Positions 15,761 through 24,995 of a DNA stretch of 42,896 nucleotides are shown one piece after another (position 1 is the first letter of the stretch; each line of letters starts with the position of its first letter). This stretch comes from Bacilli bacterium (GTDB taxonomy: Bacteria; Bacillota_I; Bacilli_A; RF39; UBA660), in NCBI GenBank assembly GCA_017519965.1, contig JAFWRK010000082.1:1-42896 (forward strand), in the 5' to 3' direction. Position numbers and translations under genes: made by a program. The notes under the pieces were generated by a model, which was not told where the DNA came from, searched no databases, and saw only the letters and a program-made list of their open reading frames with translations.

Positions 15761-17023
15761 ATGAAAAAGAGAAAGAAATTTTTAGTAATTATAATTATTA
15801 TTCTAATTGCTTTAGGTACTTTTTCTTTTTTTGTTTATAAAGAACATAAAGAAGAAGTAGATAAACAATTGATTTTAGCTAAACAAAAACTTTTAACTAA
15901 AGATATTAAAAGTCATTTTAGTGATAAAGTAATAGTTAGTAAAGATACTAAACTATATAAGATGGTTGACAATAAATATGATGAAGTTGGTATTGTGTAT
16001 AAAGATACCAAACTAATCTTAACTAATAAAAATAATGAAAATATAGATTATAATACTAAATATTTTTATATAGAAAATATTGATCTATATATTAGTTATA
16101 AGGATGTAAAAAAGTATGATGAAGATATAGCTTTAGATGATAGATATAAAAAATACTTATTATTTGATTCAAATATTAAAACTAAAGATAGTGTTACTTT
16201 ATATGCTAAAGATAAAAGTACTAAGGTTTATAAATTAAATTATTCATTAGATTTACCAATTATCATAAAAGATGATGATGGAGTTTTTGTTGAATACTTT
16301 AATAATTTATATTTTATTAATAATAATGATGTTGCTTCAACATATGATAAGAGTAATAATCAAGTAGTTGAAGCTAGTAGTATTCCTGTTACTTGTTATC
16401 ACTTTATATATTTTCCTGGAGATACTAGTTGTAATGAAATAATATGTCATAGTGAAGAACAGATTAGATCTCATTTTAATTATTTAACTAGTAATAATTA
16501 TTTCACTATAAATACTACTGAATTAAGATTATATATTGAAGGTAAACTTAGATTACCTAAAAATACTATATTAATAACTATTGATGATGGTGCTAGGGCT
16601 GAACACTTTATTCCATTACTTGAAGAATATAAATTAAATGCTACTTTATTTTTAGTTTCTTCATGGTATCCTAAAGAAGCTTTTGCTTCTCCTTATATGG
16701 AGATTGCTTCTCATACTCATGATTTACATACTGGAGGTAAATGCCCTGGAGGACAAGGTGGATGGATTAAATGCTTAGAGCATGATGCATTATTGGAAGA
16801 TTTTAAAAAGAGTAGAGAAACATTAGATAATACTGAAGCTTTTTGTTATCCATTTTATGAATACAATAATTATACTATTAGTGTATTAAAAGAAGCTGGA
16901 TTTAAAATGGCTTTTGCTGGTGGACAAAAGAAAGCTACTAGAGGTATTGATTTATTTCAAATACCTAGAATTACTATTCATAATAGTACTACATTAAATG
17001 AATATATTAATTATATTAGTTAA
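15761..17023 (+). CDS. Membrane-anchored polysaccharide deacetylase (CE4/NodB)
   Basis: The 420-residue protein has an N-terminal membrane anchor (~6-26). A ~190-residue Asn/Asp/Lys/Tyr-rich stalk with strand-like repeats (KDTKLYKMVDNKYDEVG) follows, and then a C-terminal NodB domain. CE4 features are ILITIDDGARAEHF (metal-binding Asp and catalytic base), SHTHDLH (metal His pair, of the SHTYDLH type seen in PgaB/IcaB-like enzymes), CYPFYEYNNYTISVLKEAGF and the final IPRITI motif. It should remove N-acetyl groups from an envelope polysaccharide outside the membrane. Several Cys (SCNEIICH, GKCPGG, IKCLE, AFCYPF) may form disulfides. Last gene of the operon with the second NAGPA protein; a strong terminator follows. 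Confidence 0.9.
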   Translation: MKKRKKFLVIIIIILIALGTFSFFVYKEHKEEVDKQLILAKQKLLTKDIKSHFSDKVIVSKDTKLYKMVDNKYDEVGIVYKDTKLILTNKNNENIDYNTKYFYIENIDLYISYKDVKKYDEDIALDDRYKKYLLFDSNIKTKDSVTLYAKDKSTKVYKLNYSLDLPIIIKDDDGVFVEYFNNLYFINNNDVASTYDKSNNQVVEASSIPVTCYHFIYFPGDTSCNEIICHSEEQIRSHFNYLTSNNYFTINTTELRLYIEGKLRLPKNTILITIDDGARAEHFIPLLEEYKLNATLFLVSSWYPKEAFASPYMEIASHTHDLHTGGKCPGGQGGWIKCLEHDALLEDFKKSRETLDNTEAFCYPFYEYNNYTISVLKEAGFKMAFAGGQKKATRGIDLFQIPRITIHNSTTLNEYINYIS

Positions 17024-17046
17024 CAGAGTTTTACTCTGTTTTTTTG
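17022..17046 (+). terminator. Rho-independent terminator
   Basis: AACAGAGT-TTT-ACTCTGTT then T6, starting in the deacetylase stop codon. Confidence 0.88.
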
Positions 17047-17072
17047 TATTATTTTATTATATTTAGTATAAT
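17044..17072 (+). promoter_or_regulatory. Candidate sigma-A promoter for the ADP-ribosylglycohydrolase
   Basis: TTGTAT (17044-17049), 17-base spacer, TATAAT (17067-17072), then AGGAG at 17083 before the ATG at 17097. The -35 overlaps the T-tail of the upstream terminator. Confidence 0.5.
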
Positions 17073-17096
17073 TATTATAGTTAGGAGAATAATGAT

Positions 17097-18107
17097 ATGA
17101 ATGAAAATCAAGATGTTTTAAATATAGTTGAATCTGGTGTATTAGGTTTTGTAGTAGGAGACGCCTTTGGAGTTCCGGTGGAATTTACTATACGAAGTCA
17201 AAGAAAAAGAGATTTGCTTACTGAAATGATAGGAAATGGTAGTCATCCAGTTCCTGAAGGTACTTGGAGTGATGATAGTTCTATGACACTAGCAACATTA
17301 GATTCTATTCGTGAATGTGAAAATATTAATTATGATGATATTATGAGTAAATACTGTGATTGGGTATTTAATAAGAAATATACTGCTACTGATGAAGTTT
17401 TTGATGTTGGATCTACAACTGGATATGCAATAGACAATTATTATAAGAATAAAATGCACCCAGTAGATTGTGGTGGAAAAGATGAGATGTCTAATGGTAA
17501 TGGATCATTAATGAGAATGTTACCTATTGCTTATTATCTACATTTTAGTAATATTGATTATTCTACTAAAGTAGATATTGTTACTAATTATTCATCTTTA
17601 ACACACGGACATGAAGTTAGTTTATTGGGCTGTTTGATTTATAATGATTATATGAATAATCTATTGAATGGTATGAGTAAAGAAGATGCTTATTATGATT
17701 TAGATATTGAAAGATATAGGTTACATTTTTCTGAAGAAACTGTTGAAAAATACAGAAGAATTCTAAAACATGAATTAAAAGAGTTAGATGAAGATTCTAT
17801 TAAATCTACAGGTTATGTTGTTGATACATTAGAAGCTAGTATGTGGACATTATTAAATACAAATAGTTATGAAGAAGCAATAGTTGAAGCTGTTTCTTTG
17901 GGAGACGATACTGATACAGTAGCTGCTATTACTGGTAGTATGGCTGGTACAATATATGGTGTTAATTCTATTCCAGAGAGATGGTTATCTAAAGTTAGAA
18001 AAGTAGATTATATTAAAAATATAGTAACTGGTTTTTGTGATGTTATTAATAAAAATAGTTCTAAAGTTTATGGTTTTATTAATAAACCAGAATTTTTTGA
18101 TTTATAA
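17097..18107 (+). CDS. ADP-ribosylglycohydrolase (DraG family)
   Basis: Removes ADP-ribose from modified substrates, proteins or small molecules depending on the subfamily, using two Mg ions. The 336-residue protein shows the family ligands in order: GFVVGDAFGVPVEF (~17-30), GTWSDDSSMTLATLDS (first metal-binding acidic set), NGNGSLMRMLPIAYY, LTHGHEVSLL and GDDTDTVAAITGSMAG (second acidic set). All key residues appear intact, so it should be active. It is cytoplasmic. It has its own promoter and is closed by a terminator. No ADP-ribosyltransferase or macrodomain gene lies nearby, so the partner is unknown; housekeeping ADP-ribose turnover or toxin neutralisation are both possible. Confidence 0.92.
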   Translation: MNENQDVLNIVESGVLGFVVGDAFGVPVEFTIRSQRKRDLLTEMIGNGSHPVPEGTWSDDSSMTLATLDSIRECENINYDDIMSKYCDWVFNKKYTATDEVFDVGSTTGYAIDNYYKNKMHPVDCGGKDEMSNGNGSLMRMLPIAYYLHFSNIDYSTKVDIVTNYSSLTHGHEVSLLGCLIYNDYMNNLLNGMSKEDAYYDLDIERYRLHFSEETVEKYRRILKHELKELDEDSIKSTGYVVDTLEASMWTLLNTNSYEEAIVEAVSLGDDTDTVAAITGSMAGTIYGVNSIPERWLSKVRKVDYIKNIVTGFCDVINKNSSKVYGFINKPEFFDL

Positions 18108-18112
18108 ATTAA

Positions 18113-18146
18113 GCGATTAGTATTTGTCTAATCGTCTTTTTTTTTA
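18113..18146 (+). terminator. Rho-independent terminator
   Basis: CGATTAG / CTAATCG stem with a seven-base loop and a TC-T9 tail. Confidence 0.85.
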
Positions 18147-18201
18147 TTGTTATTTGTTATATAATTAATACAGTTGAGATATAGATATAGGAGGTTTTTA
18201 C

Positions 18202-21200
18202 ATGAAGAAAATAATGGATGGTAACGAGGCAGCTGCTTATGTCTCATATAACTTTACTGAAGTAGCTGGAATATATCCTATTACTCCAGCATCTCCAATG
18301 GCTGAACTTACTGATAAATGGAGTAATGAAGGTAAATTAAACTATTTTGATACACCTGTTAAAGTGGTAGAGATGGAAAGTGAAGCTGGTGCTGCTGGAA
18401 TGGTACATGGATCTTTACTATCTGGATGTTTAACTACTACTTATACTGCTAGTCAAGGATTATTATTAATGATACCTAATATGTATAAGATAGCTGGTGA
18501 ATTATTACCTTGTGTTATAAATGTAGCAGCTAGAAGTTTAGCTACTCATGCTTTATCTATTTTTGGAGATCATCAAGATGTATATGCAACTAGAAGTACA
18601 GGATTTGCAATGCTTGCATCTTCTTCAGTACAACAAGTAATGGATTTAACTGGAGTAGCACATTTATCTGCTATTAAATCAAGCGTTCCTTTTGTAAACT
18701 TTTTTGATGGTTTTAGAACAAGTCATGAATTACAAAAAGTAGATGTAATTGATACTGAAAAATTAAAAAAACTAATTGATAAGAAAAAACTAGATGAATT
18801 TAGAGCTAGAGCTTTAAATACTTATAAACCCTTAACTCATGGTTCTGCTCAAAATGAAGATATTTACTTTCAAAATACAGAAGTAAGAAATAAGTACTAT
18901 GATGAAGTTCCTGATATAGTTAATGCTTATATGGAAGAAGTTAGTAAAATAACTGGAGAAGATTATAAACCTTTTAATTATTATGGAAGTCCTTCTGCTA
19001 CTAAAGTTATTGTTGCTATGGGATCTGTTTGTGAAACTATAAAAGAAACAATTGATTATTTAGTAGAGAAAAGAGGAGAAAATGTAGGTTTAATTGAAGT
19101 ACATTTATATAGACCTTTTAGTACTAAGTATTTCTTAAAAGCTTTACCTAAGACAGTTAAGAAGATTGCTGTATTAGATAGAACTAAAGAAGCTGGAGGA
19201 AATGGTGAACCTTTATTCTTAGATGTTGTTAAAACAATAAAAGAAGTGGATGCTAAAGTAAGTGTCTTTGGTGGTAGATATGGTTTATCTAGTAAGAATA
19301 CTACTCCAGCAATGATAAAAGGATTGTTTGATATTTTAGACACTAGAGATATGCATAATAATTTTACTCTAGGTATTAAAGATGATATTACTAATTTATC
19401 AATTCCTTATGATAATAAATTTTATATACCAACTAATAATATAGAATTCTTAGTATATGGTTATGGTAGTGATGGTATGGTAAGTGCTTCAAAAGATTTA
19501 ATGAAGATTACTGGTACTTATACTAATGCTTATGTACAAGGTTATTTCCAATATGATTCGAAAAAGAGTGGTGGAGTTACTATATCTAATTTAAGATTTA
19601 GTAAGAAACCTGTAAGAAGTACTTATTATGTTGAGAAAGCAACATTAATTGTTTGTACTAAAGATTCTTATTTAAAGAAATTAAGAATGCTTGAGAAGAT
19701 TAAAGATAAAGGTATATTTATTATTAATACTAGTAAAACACATGATGAAGTATTAAGTATGATGAGTAATCATGATAAGAAAATATTACAAACTAGAAGT
19801 ATAAAAATATTTACTATAGATGCTAATAAGATTGCTAATGAAGTAGGTCTTAATGGCAAAATTAGTACAATTATGGAAACATTAATATTTAAGATGGGTA
19901 AAATAATTGAATTTGATTTTGCTGTTGGAAAGATTAAAGAGAATTTAACTACTAAGTTTGCTAATAAAGGTGGAGATATAGTATCTAAAAATATTAGAGC
20001 AATTGATTTAGCTTTAGATGGATTAACTCCTTTAAAACTTCCTTATGTTGATTTTGATGAAGACTATGGAAATAAAAAGAATATGTATCAAATTATAGAT
20101 TCTATGGAGGGAGATTCATTACCTGTTAGTAGTTTTGTTAAGATGGCAAATGGTGGAATAGAGGCTGGTACTAGTAGTTATGATAAACGTGATAGTAGTG
20201 ATGTTGTACCTAGTTATTGTTCAGAAAATTGTATATCATGCAATTTATGTAGTTTAGTATGTCCTCATGGAGTTATTAGACCATATTTATTAAATGAGAA
20301 AGAAGTAATTGATGCTCCAGATAGTTTAAATAATAATTTAATTAACGCTAATATAAAAGATAAAGATTATAAATTTTCTATTGGAGTTAGTACTGCAGAT
20401 TGTACAGGTTGTGGATTATGTAGTGAAATATGTCCTGGTAAAAAAGGTGCTAAGGCTCTTGTAATGAAGATGAAAGATGAGTTAAAAGCAACTAAACAGG
20501 ATGTTGATTATAAATATTTAATTGAAGAAGTTAGTGAAAAAGAAAATGTAATGCCTACTAATACAGTTAAAGGTAGTCAATTTGTTTCTCCTAAATTCCA
20601 ATTCCCAGGTGCTTGTGCAGGTTGTGGAGAAACTCCATATTTAAAATTAGTTAGTCAATTATTTGGTAATAGAATGGTAGTTGCTAATGCTACTGGATGT
20701 TCATCAATTTATAGTGCTAGTATGCCTTCTATGGCATGGAAGACTCCATGGAGTAATTCCTTATTTGAAGATAATGCTGAATTTGGTTATGGTATGAAAA
20801 TTGCTGATTTAGCTATGAAAAATAGAATTGTTACAATTATTAATAATAATATTAAAGTTGTAAAGAAGAGTGAGCAACCTATATATAAGGCTTATGCTGA
20901 AAATGTTACTGAAGAAACTGCTAAAGAATTGATGAAAGTAATAGATGAAACTAGATTAGAAGAATTACTAAAATTAAAAGATTTTATAATACCTAGAAGC
21001 TATTGGTTAATAGGTGGAGATGGTTGGGCTTATGATATTGGATATAATGGAATTGATCATGTTCTTGCTAATCATGAAAATATAAATATTTTAGTATTAG
21101 ATACTGAAGTATATTCTAATACTGGTGGACAAGCTTCTAAGTCTACTAGAACTGGTGCTGTAGCTAAATTTGCTAGTGCTGGTAAAAATACTGCTAAAAA

Positions 21201-21630
21201 GGATTTAGCAAAGATTGCTTTAACATATCCACATGTTTATGTGGGAACTATTTCTTTAGGTGCTAATCCTGGGCAAGCTATTAAAGTATTAAAAGAGGCT
21301 GAAGCTTATGATGGACCATCTATAATAATTGCTTATAGTCCTTGTATAGCTCAAGGAATAATTAAGGGAATGAAGAATAGTATTAATGAAGAGAAAGCAG
21401 CTACTGCTTCAGGTTATTTCCCATTATTCCATTATAATCCTGCAACTAATGAATTTAAGCTAGATAGTGGTGTAGATTTTTCTAAATATAAAGAATTTAT
21501 TTTAGGAGAAGATAGATATAAATCTTTATCTAAATTAAATAAAAATTATAAAGAAATGTTGGATGAAAACCAAAAGAATGCTGAGGAAAGATATAAATAT
21601 TATGAATCTTTAGCTTTTAATAAAAAATAA
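18202..21630 (+). CDS. nifJ: Pyruvate:ferredoxin (flavodoxin) oxidoreductase
   Basis: Single-chain PFOR (1142 residues, close to the usual ~1170). It oxidises pyruvate with CoA to acetyl-CoA and CO2 while reducing ferredoxin or flavodoxin; a flavodoxin-like gene lies at 37685. Domains in order: domain I with GIYPITPASPMAEL and the TPP Glu in EMESEAGAAGMVHG; domain II; the gamma-type domain (~400-590); two 4Fe-4S sites CISCNLCSLVCP and CTGCGLCSEICP; and the TPP/proximal cluster domain with ACAGCGETPYLKL and WLIGGDGWAYDIGYNG. This indicates anaerobic fermentative pyruvate use. Its AGGAGG ribosome-binding site is among the best in the window, and a TATAAT box at 18160-18165 and a downstream terminator make it monocistronic. 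Confidence 0.97.
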   Translation: MKKIMDGNEAAAYVSYNFTEVAGIYPITPASPMAELTDKWSNEGKLNYFDTPVKVVEMESEAGAAGMVHGSLLSGCLTTTYTASQGLLLMIPNMYKIAGELLPCVINVAARSLATHALSIFGDHQDVYATRSTGFAMLASSSVQQVMDLTGVAHLSAIKSSVPFVNFFDGFRTSHELQKVDVIDTEKLKKLIDKKKLDEFRARALNTYKPLTHGSAQNEDIYFQNTEVRNKYYDEVPDIVNAYMEEVSKITGEDYKPFNYYGSPSATKVIVAMGSVCETIKETIDYLVEKRGENVGLIEVHLYRPFSTKYFLKALPKTVKKIAVLDRTKEAGGNGEPLFLDVVKTIKEVDAKVSVFGGRYGLSSKNTTPAMIKGLFDILDTRDMHNNFTLGIKDDITNLSIPYDNKFYIPTNNIEFLVYGYGSDGMVSASKDLMKITGTYTNAYVQGYFQYDSKKSGGVTISNLRFSKKPVRSTYYVEKATLIVCTKDSYLKKLRMLEKIKDKGIFIINTSKTHDEVLSMMSNHDKKILQTRSIKIFTIDANKIANEVGLNGKISTIMETLIFKMGKIIEFDFAVGKIKENLTTKFANKGGDIVSKNIRAIDLALDGLTPLKLPYVDFDEDYGNKKNMYQIIDSMEGDSLPVSSFVKMANGGIEAGTSSYDKRDSSDVVPSYCSENCISCNLCSLVCPHGVIRPYLLNEKEVIDAPDSLNNNLINANIKDKDYKFSIGVSTADCTGCGLCSEICPGKKGAKALVMKMKDELKATKQDVDYKYLIEEVSEKENVMPTNTVKGSQFVSPKFQFPGACAGCGETPYLKLVSQLFGNRMVVANATGCSSIYSASMPSMAWKTPWSNSLFEDNAEFGYGMKIADLAMKNRIVTIINNNIKVVKKSEQPIYKAYAENVTEETAKELMKVIDETRLEELLKLKDFIIPRSYWLIGGDGWAYDIGYNGIDHVLANHENINILVLDTEVYSNTGGQASKSTRTGAVAKFASAGKNTAKKDLAKIALTYPHVYVGTISLGANPGQAIKVLKEAEAYDGPSIIIAYSPCIAQGIIKGMKNSINEEKAATASGYFPLFHYNPATNEFKLDSGVDFSKYKEFILGEDRYKSLSKLNKNYKEMLDENQKNAEERYKYYESLAFNKK

Positions 21631-21657
21631 AAGGAAGTTGTGCTTCCTTTTATTTTT
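21629..21657 (+). terminator. Rho-independent terminator after nifJ
   Basis: AAAAGGAAG-TTGTG-CTTCCTTTT with an A-T5 tail. Confidence 0.85.
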
Positions 21658-21686
21658 GTTTATAATAAATACTTATGGAGGTTCTT

Positions 21687-22649
21687 ATGAAAAGATTATT
21701 ATTTATTTTAATTATATTATTAATTCCAATTACTTGTTTTGCAAGTGATGATATTAGAGTTTCTATTAGTACTAAAAAAGGTTTATATGTTAGAAGTAGT
21801 GCTAGTACTAAATCATCTATTGTAGGTGGATTAGTTTATGAAAAAGAAGTATCTGTTTCTCCTAATACTTATGAAGGATATGGATGTAGTGATGGTTTTT
21901 ATAAAATTACTTCTGGTGCATATAAAAATAATTATATTTGTAGTTCTTATACTAAAATTATTAATAGTGTTGATGAAGATATGGAAGAAGAATTTAGTGA
22001 AAAGATTATTAGTGTTAATACTCCTTTAAATCTTAGAGAAAAGCCTAATAAGAATTCTAATAAGCTTACTACTTTAGCTAAGAATAAAAATTATGTTGCT
22101 ACTGAAAGAGTATATGATAATAATTCTGGATGTAAGAATAATATATGGTATAAGATACAAGTTAATGAGCATTCAGGATATGTTTGTTCTTACTATGTAA
22201 GAGATGGTGCATCTACTGATAATTATGTTTATTCTTGTGATGAAAATGTAAGTGAATCAAAAGCTTATGAGTTAGGTGTTAGTACTGATGAAACTTTTGT
22301 AGAAGTTGATACAACTGAGCAGTTACTTACTTTCTATATTGATGGTGTTTGTAGATTAAAAGCATCTACTGTTACTGGAAAGGAAAATAAGGATAAAGAA
22401 GCTATTGAAACAATTCCTGGTAATTTTAGAATAACTGAAATGGTTAGAAATAAATTCTTTAAATCAAGTAATGTATATTCTAATTATTGGATGAGATTTA
22501 ACCTAGGTATGGGTTTACATGATGCTGATAACTGGAGAAGTAAGTTTGGATATAAAGCTTCTCATGGTTGTGTTAATTTACCTTTATCTGCAAGTAAATT
22601 TATATATGATAATGTTAGTGTTGGAACTAAAGTAATAGTACATAAATAA
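21687..22649 (+). CDS. Exported SH3-domain L,D-transpeptidase (YkuD)
   Basis: The 320-residue protein carries a signal peptide (KRLLFILIILLIPITCFA, cleavage probably after CFA-S at ~18-20). Two bacterial SH3 domains follow: KKGLYVRSSASTKSSIVGG, and PLNLREKPNKNSNKLTTLA. The C-terminal YkuD domain (~205-320) has its catalytic motif SHGCVNLP near the end. It would form 3-3 peptide cross-links in peptidoglycan or attach proteins to it, with the SH3 domains binding the wall. Cys pairs in the SH3 domains (GYGCSD/YICSSY; SGCKNN/YVCSYY) suggest disulfides. ATG 21687 is used because GGAGG at 21677-21681 sits between it and an upstream in-frame ATG (21675). Confidence 0.92.
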   Translation: MKRLLFILIILLIPITCFASDDIRVSISTKKGLYVRSSASTKSSIVGGLVYEKEVSVSPNTYEGYGCSDGFYKITSGAYKNNYICSSYTKIINSVDEDMEEEFSEKIISVNTPLNLREKPNKNSNKLTTLAKNKNYVATERVYDNNSGCKNNIWYKIQVNEHSGYVCSYYVRDGASTDNYVYSCDENVSESKAYELGVSTDETFVEVDTTEQLLTFYIDGVCRLKASTVTGKENKDKEAIETIPGNFRITEMVRNKFFKSSNVYSNYWMRFNLGMGLHDADNWRSKFGYKASHGCVNLPLSASKFIYDNVSVGTKVIVHK

Positions 22650-22684
22650 AAAAGAGATAGGCGGCATTCCTATCTCTTTTATTT
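22650..22684. terminator. Bidirectional terminator shared by the transpeptidase gene and the minus-strand RNA
   Basis: AAAAGAGATAGG / CCTATCTCTTTT stem of 12 pairs with loop CGGCATT. T-rich tails on the + side and A-rich on the other side (T-rich on the minus strand), so it can stop transcription both ways. Confidence 0.9.
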
Positions 22685-22787
22685 TCTATCCAAGAGGCCG
22701 TCCCCCCTGAGAGGCGGCCCCCAAAAAGAATAAAAAGGGGTTGGCTAGTGTGATACTAGCGACCAATTCGCCTAATACCGAATTGGT
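22650..22787 (-). ncRNA. Putative structured small RNA, ~137 nt, minus strand
   Basis: A GC-rich island in AT-rich DNA with no coding frame. On the minus strand it starts just after a promoter and runs through a series of hairpins. These are ACCAATTCG/CGAATTGGT (22762-22787), GCTAGT/ACTAGC (22744-22760), CCCC/GGGG around a U-rich loop (22719-22740), GGCCG/CGGCC (22696-22719), and finally the 12-pair terminator at 22650-22680. No promoter is seen on the + strand, which starts right after a terminator, so minus is favoured. It lacks the signatures I know for SRP RNA, RNase P, tmRNA and 6S RNA. The C-rich stretch AACCCCUUUUU could bind Shine-Dalgarno sequences, but it can also pair internally. 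Identity unknown. Confidence 0.65.
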
Positions 22788-22791
22788 GATT

Positions 22792-22823
22792 ATTATACTA
22801 ATGCAAAAGGTCTAAAAAGTCAA
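22792..22823 (-). promoter_or_regulatory. Promoter for the minus-strand RNA
   Basis: On the minus strand TTGACT (22823-22818) is followed by TATAAT (22797-22792) at a 20-base spacing, or by the overlapping TAGTAT at the ideal 17. Start expected near 22785, exactly at the first hairpin. Confidence 0.6.
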
Positions 22824-22920
22824 TAAAAAAATCAAAAAAAATTAAAAAATAATTTTGTCATTTTTTCTTTGGTGGAAAATGAAAAAATGTGTTATAATAT
22901 GCAAGAAGGAAGTGGTAATA

Positions 22921-24915
22921 TTGGGTGAATTAAAAGACGTAAAAGGTATTGGACCTAAATCTCTTTCTTTATTGAATAAAATAGGTATAAATACAATAGA
23001 AGACTTAGTTACTCATTACCCATTTCGCTATGACATATTAGAGAGAAATACTTTAAGTGAAGTGGAAGATGGAGATAGAATTGTTATAGATGGAAATGTA
23101 GAAAGTGTTCCTATGCTTATGAGATTTAAAGCAGGTCTTAATAAGATGAATTTTAGATTAGTTACTCCTTCTGGTGTAGTAGGTGTATCTATATTTAATA
23201 GGGCATTTCTTAAAAGCCAACTTGTAGTTGGAACTGGTATTACTGTAATAGGTAAATATGATAAATTAAAAAATGTGATTACAGCTAGTGATATTAAATT
23301 AGGTACTTTGACTAATAAAGTTAAAATAGAACCTGTTTATCATTGTACTACTGGTTTAACTAATAAGAATTTATCAACATATATAAATATGGCTTTATTA
23401 TTATACGGAAAGGATATTAATGATTATATTCCTGATAAGTATATTGATAAGTATCATTTTTTGAATAAAAAAACATCTTTAAATATAATACATAATCCAA
23501 GTACTGCAGAAAAATTAAAAGAGGTTAAGATTAGACTTAAATATGAAGAGTTTTTTGAATTTATGTTTAAGATTAATTATTTAAAATATCAAAATAAAAA
23601 GGAACGTACTGGATTAACAAGAAATATTGATAGATCTTTAATTGATAAGTTTATTGAAACTATTCCTTTTCAATTAACTAATGATCAATTAAAAGCTGTA
23701 GATGATTTAGTAAATGATTTAAATAGTCCTTATAGAATGAATAGATTATTACAAGGTGATGTTGGTAGTGGAAAAACTATTGTTGCTTTTATAGGTATGT
23801 TAGCTAATCATTATAGTGGATATCAATCTGCTTTAATGGCTCCAACTGAGATACTTGCCACACAACATTATAATAACTTAAAAGGCTTTTTAAAGAAGCA
23901 AAAAATAAGAATTGAATTACTTACTGGTTCTACTACTAAAAAAGAAAAACAGGATATCTATAAAGGTCTAAAAGATGGTAGTGTAAGTATGGTTATTGGT
24001 ACTCATGCATTAATTCAAGATGAAGTTGAGTATAATAATTTAGGTTTAGTTATTACTGATGAGCAACATAGATTTGGAGTTCATCAAAGAGCAAATTTAC
24101 AAAATAAAGGGATTAAGCCAGACGTTTTATATATGAGTGCTACTCCTATACCTAGAACATATGCATTAACTATCTATGGTGATATGGATGTATCTATAAT
24201 TAAAGAAAGACCTAAGGGTAGACAGAAAATAGATACTTATGTTAAGAAAAACAGTGAGATAAAAGATGTTTTAGAAATGATGTATGAAGAATTAAAAAAG
24301 AAACATCAAGTTTATGTTATTGCTCCTTTAATTGAAGACAGTGAAAATTCTGATTTAACTACTGTATGTAGATTAAGAGATCAAATGAAACTAGCTTTTG
24401 GAGAACATTATAGAATTGATATTGTTCATGGAAAGATGGCTAGTCAGAGTAAAGATTCAATAATGGAACAATTTAAAAATAATGATGTACAAATACTTAT
24501 TTCTACTACAGTTATAGAAGTTGGTGTTGATGTACCAAATGCAACTACAATGGTAATATTTGATGCTGATAGATTTGGTTTGTCAACACTACATCAATTA
24601 AGAGGAAGAGTAGGTAGAGGAACTTCTAAATCTCAATGTATATTAATAAGTGATTCTGATACGGCTAGACTTAAAGTAATGGAAACTGTTGATGATGGAT
24701 TTATTATAAGTGAAGAAGACTTTAAGTTAAGAGGTCATGGAGATTTATTTGGTACTAAACAATCTGGAGATATGTCTTTTAAGATAGCTGATATTAAAAA
24801 TGATTATAAGATATTACTTCAAGCAAAGAAAGACTCTGAGGAGTATTTATTAGATAGTAGTACTGATTCAGATGAACTTAAACAAAAATTTATATCTTCT
24901 ATTACAAAAGGATAA
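22921..24915 (+). CDS. recG: ATP-dependent DNA helicase RecG
   Basis: Branch-migrating helicase that reverses stalled forks and processes Holliday junctions. The 664-residue protein has an N-terminal helix-hairpin-helix-like start (LKDVKGIGPKSLSLLNKIGI), the OB-type wedge domain (~50-150), then helicase motifs GDVGSGKT (Walker A), DEQHRFGVHQRANL (DEQH box), YMSATPIPRTYAL (III), HGKMASQSK and HQLRGRVGRGTS (VI). The length is normal. I chose TTG 22921: GGAAGTGG lies just upstream and the only good -10 box (TATAAT 22893-22898) leaves no room for the longer frame beginning at 22855, which would include the promoter. Monocistronic, with its own terminator. Confidence 0.93.
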   Translation: MGELKDVKGIGPKSLSLLNKIGINTIEDLVTHYPFRYDILERNTLSEVEDGDRIVIDGNVESVPMLMRFKAGLNKMNFRLVTPSGVVGVSIFNRAFLKSQLVVGTGITVIGKYDKLKNVITASDIKLGTLTNKVKIEPVYHCTTGLTNKNLSTYINMALLLYGKDINDYIPDKYIDKYHFLNKKTSLNIIHNPSTAEKLKEVKIRLKYEEFFEFMFKINYLKYQNKKERTGLTRNIDRSLIDKFIETIPFQLTNDQLKAVDDLVNDLNSPYRMNRLLQGDVGSGKTIVAFIGMLANHYSGYQSALMAPTEILATQHYNNLKGFLKKQKIRIELLTGSTTKKEKQDIYKGLKDGSVSMVIGTHALIQDEVEYNNLGLVITDEQHRFGVHQRANLQNKGIKPDVLYMSATPIPRTYALTIYGDMDVSIIKERPKGRQKIDTYVKKNSEIKDVLEMMYEELKKKHQVYVIAPLIEDSENSDLTTVCRLRDQMKLAFGEHYRIDIVHGKMASQSKDSIMEQFKNNDVQILISTTVIEVGVDVPNATTMVIFDADRFGLSTLHQLRGRVGRGTSKSQCILISDSDTARLKVMETVDDGFIISEEDFKLRGHGDLFGTKQSGDMSFKIADIKNDYKILLQAKKDSEEYLLDSSTDSDELKQKFISSITKG

Positions 24916-24942
24916 AGTATGATTTTTTTTCATACTTTTTTT
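24914..24942 (+). terminator. Rho-independent terminator after recG
   Basis: AAAGTATGA / TCATACTTT stem with T-only loop, then T-run. Confidence 0.85.
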
Positions 24943-24995
24943 GTTGATATATAAAGATTTTCTTTTTTTATAGAAATTTATTCTTTTTTTAATCA

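Noticed and set aside
19056..19343. Minus-strand frame inside nifJ
   Set aside because: Antisense to a conserved, intact enzyme; no independent start or family match.
22855..22920. Longer N-terminus for RecG from ATG 22855 or 22879
   Set aside because: It would place the start upstream of the only good -10 box; TTG 22921 gives the normal RecG N-terminus.
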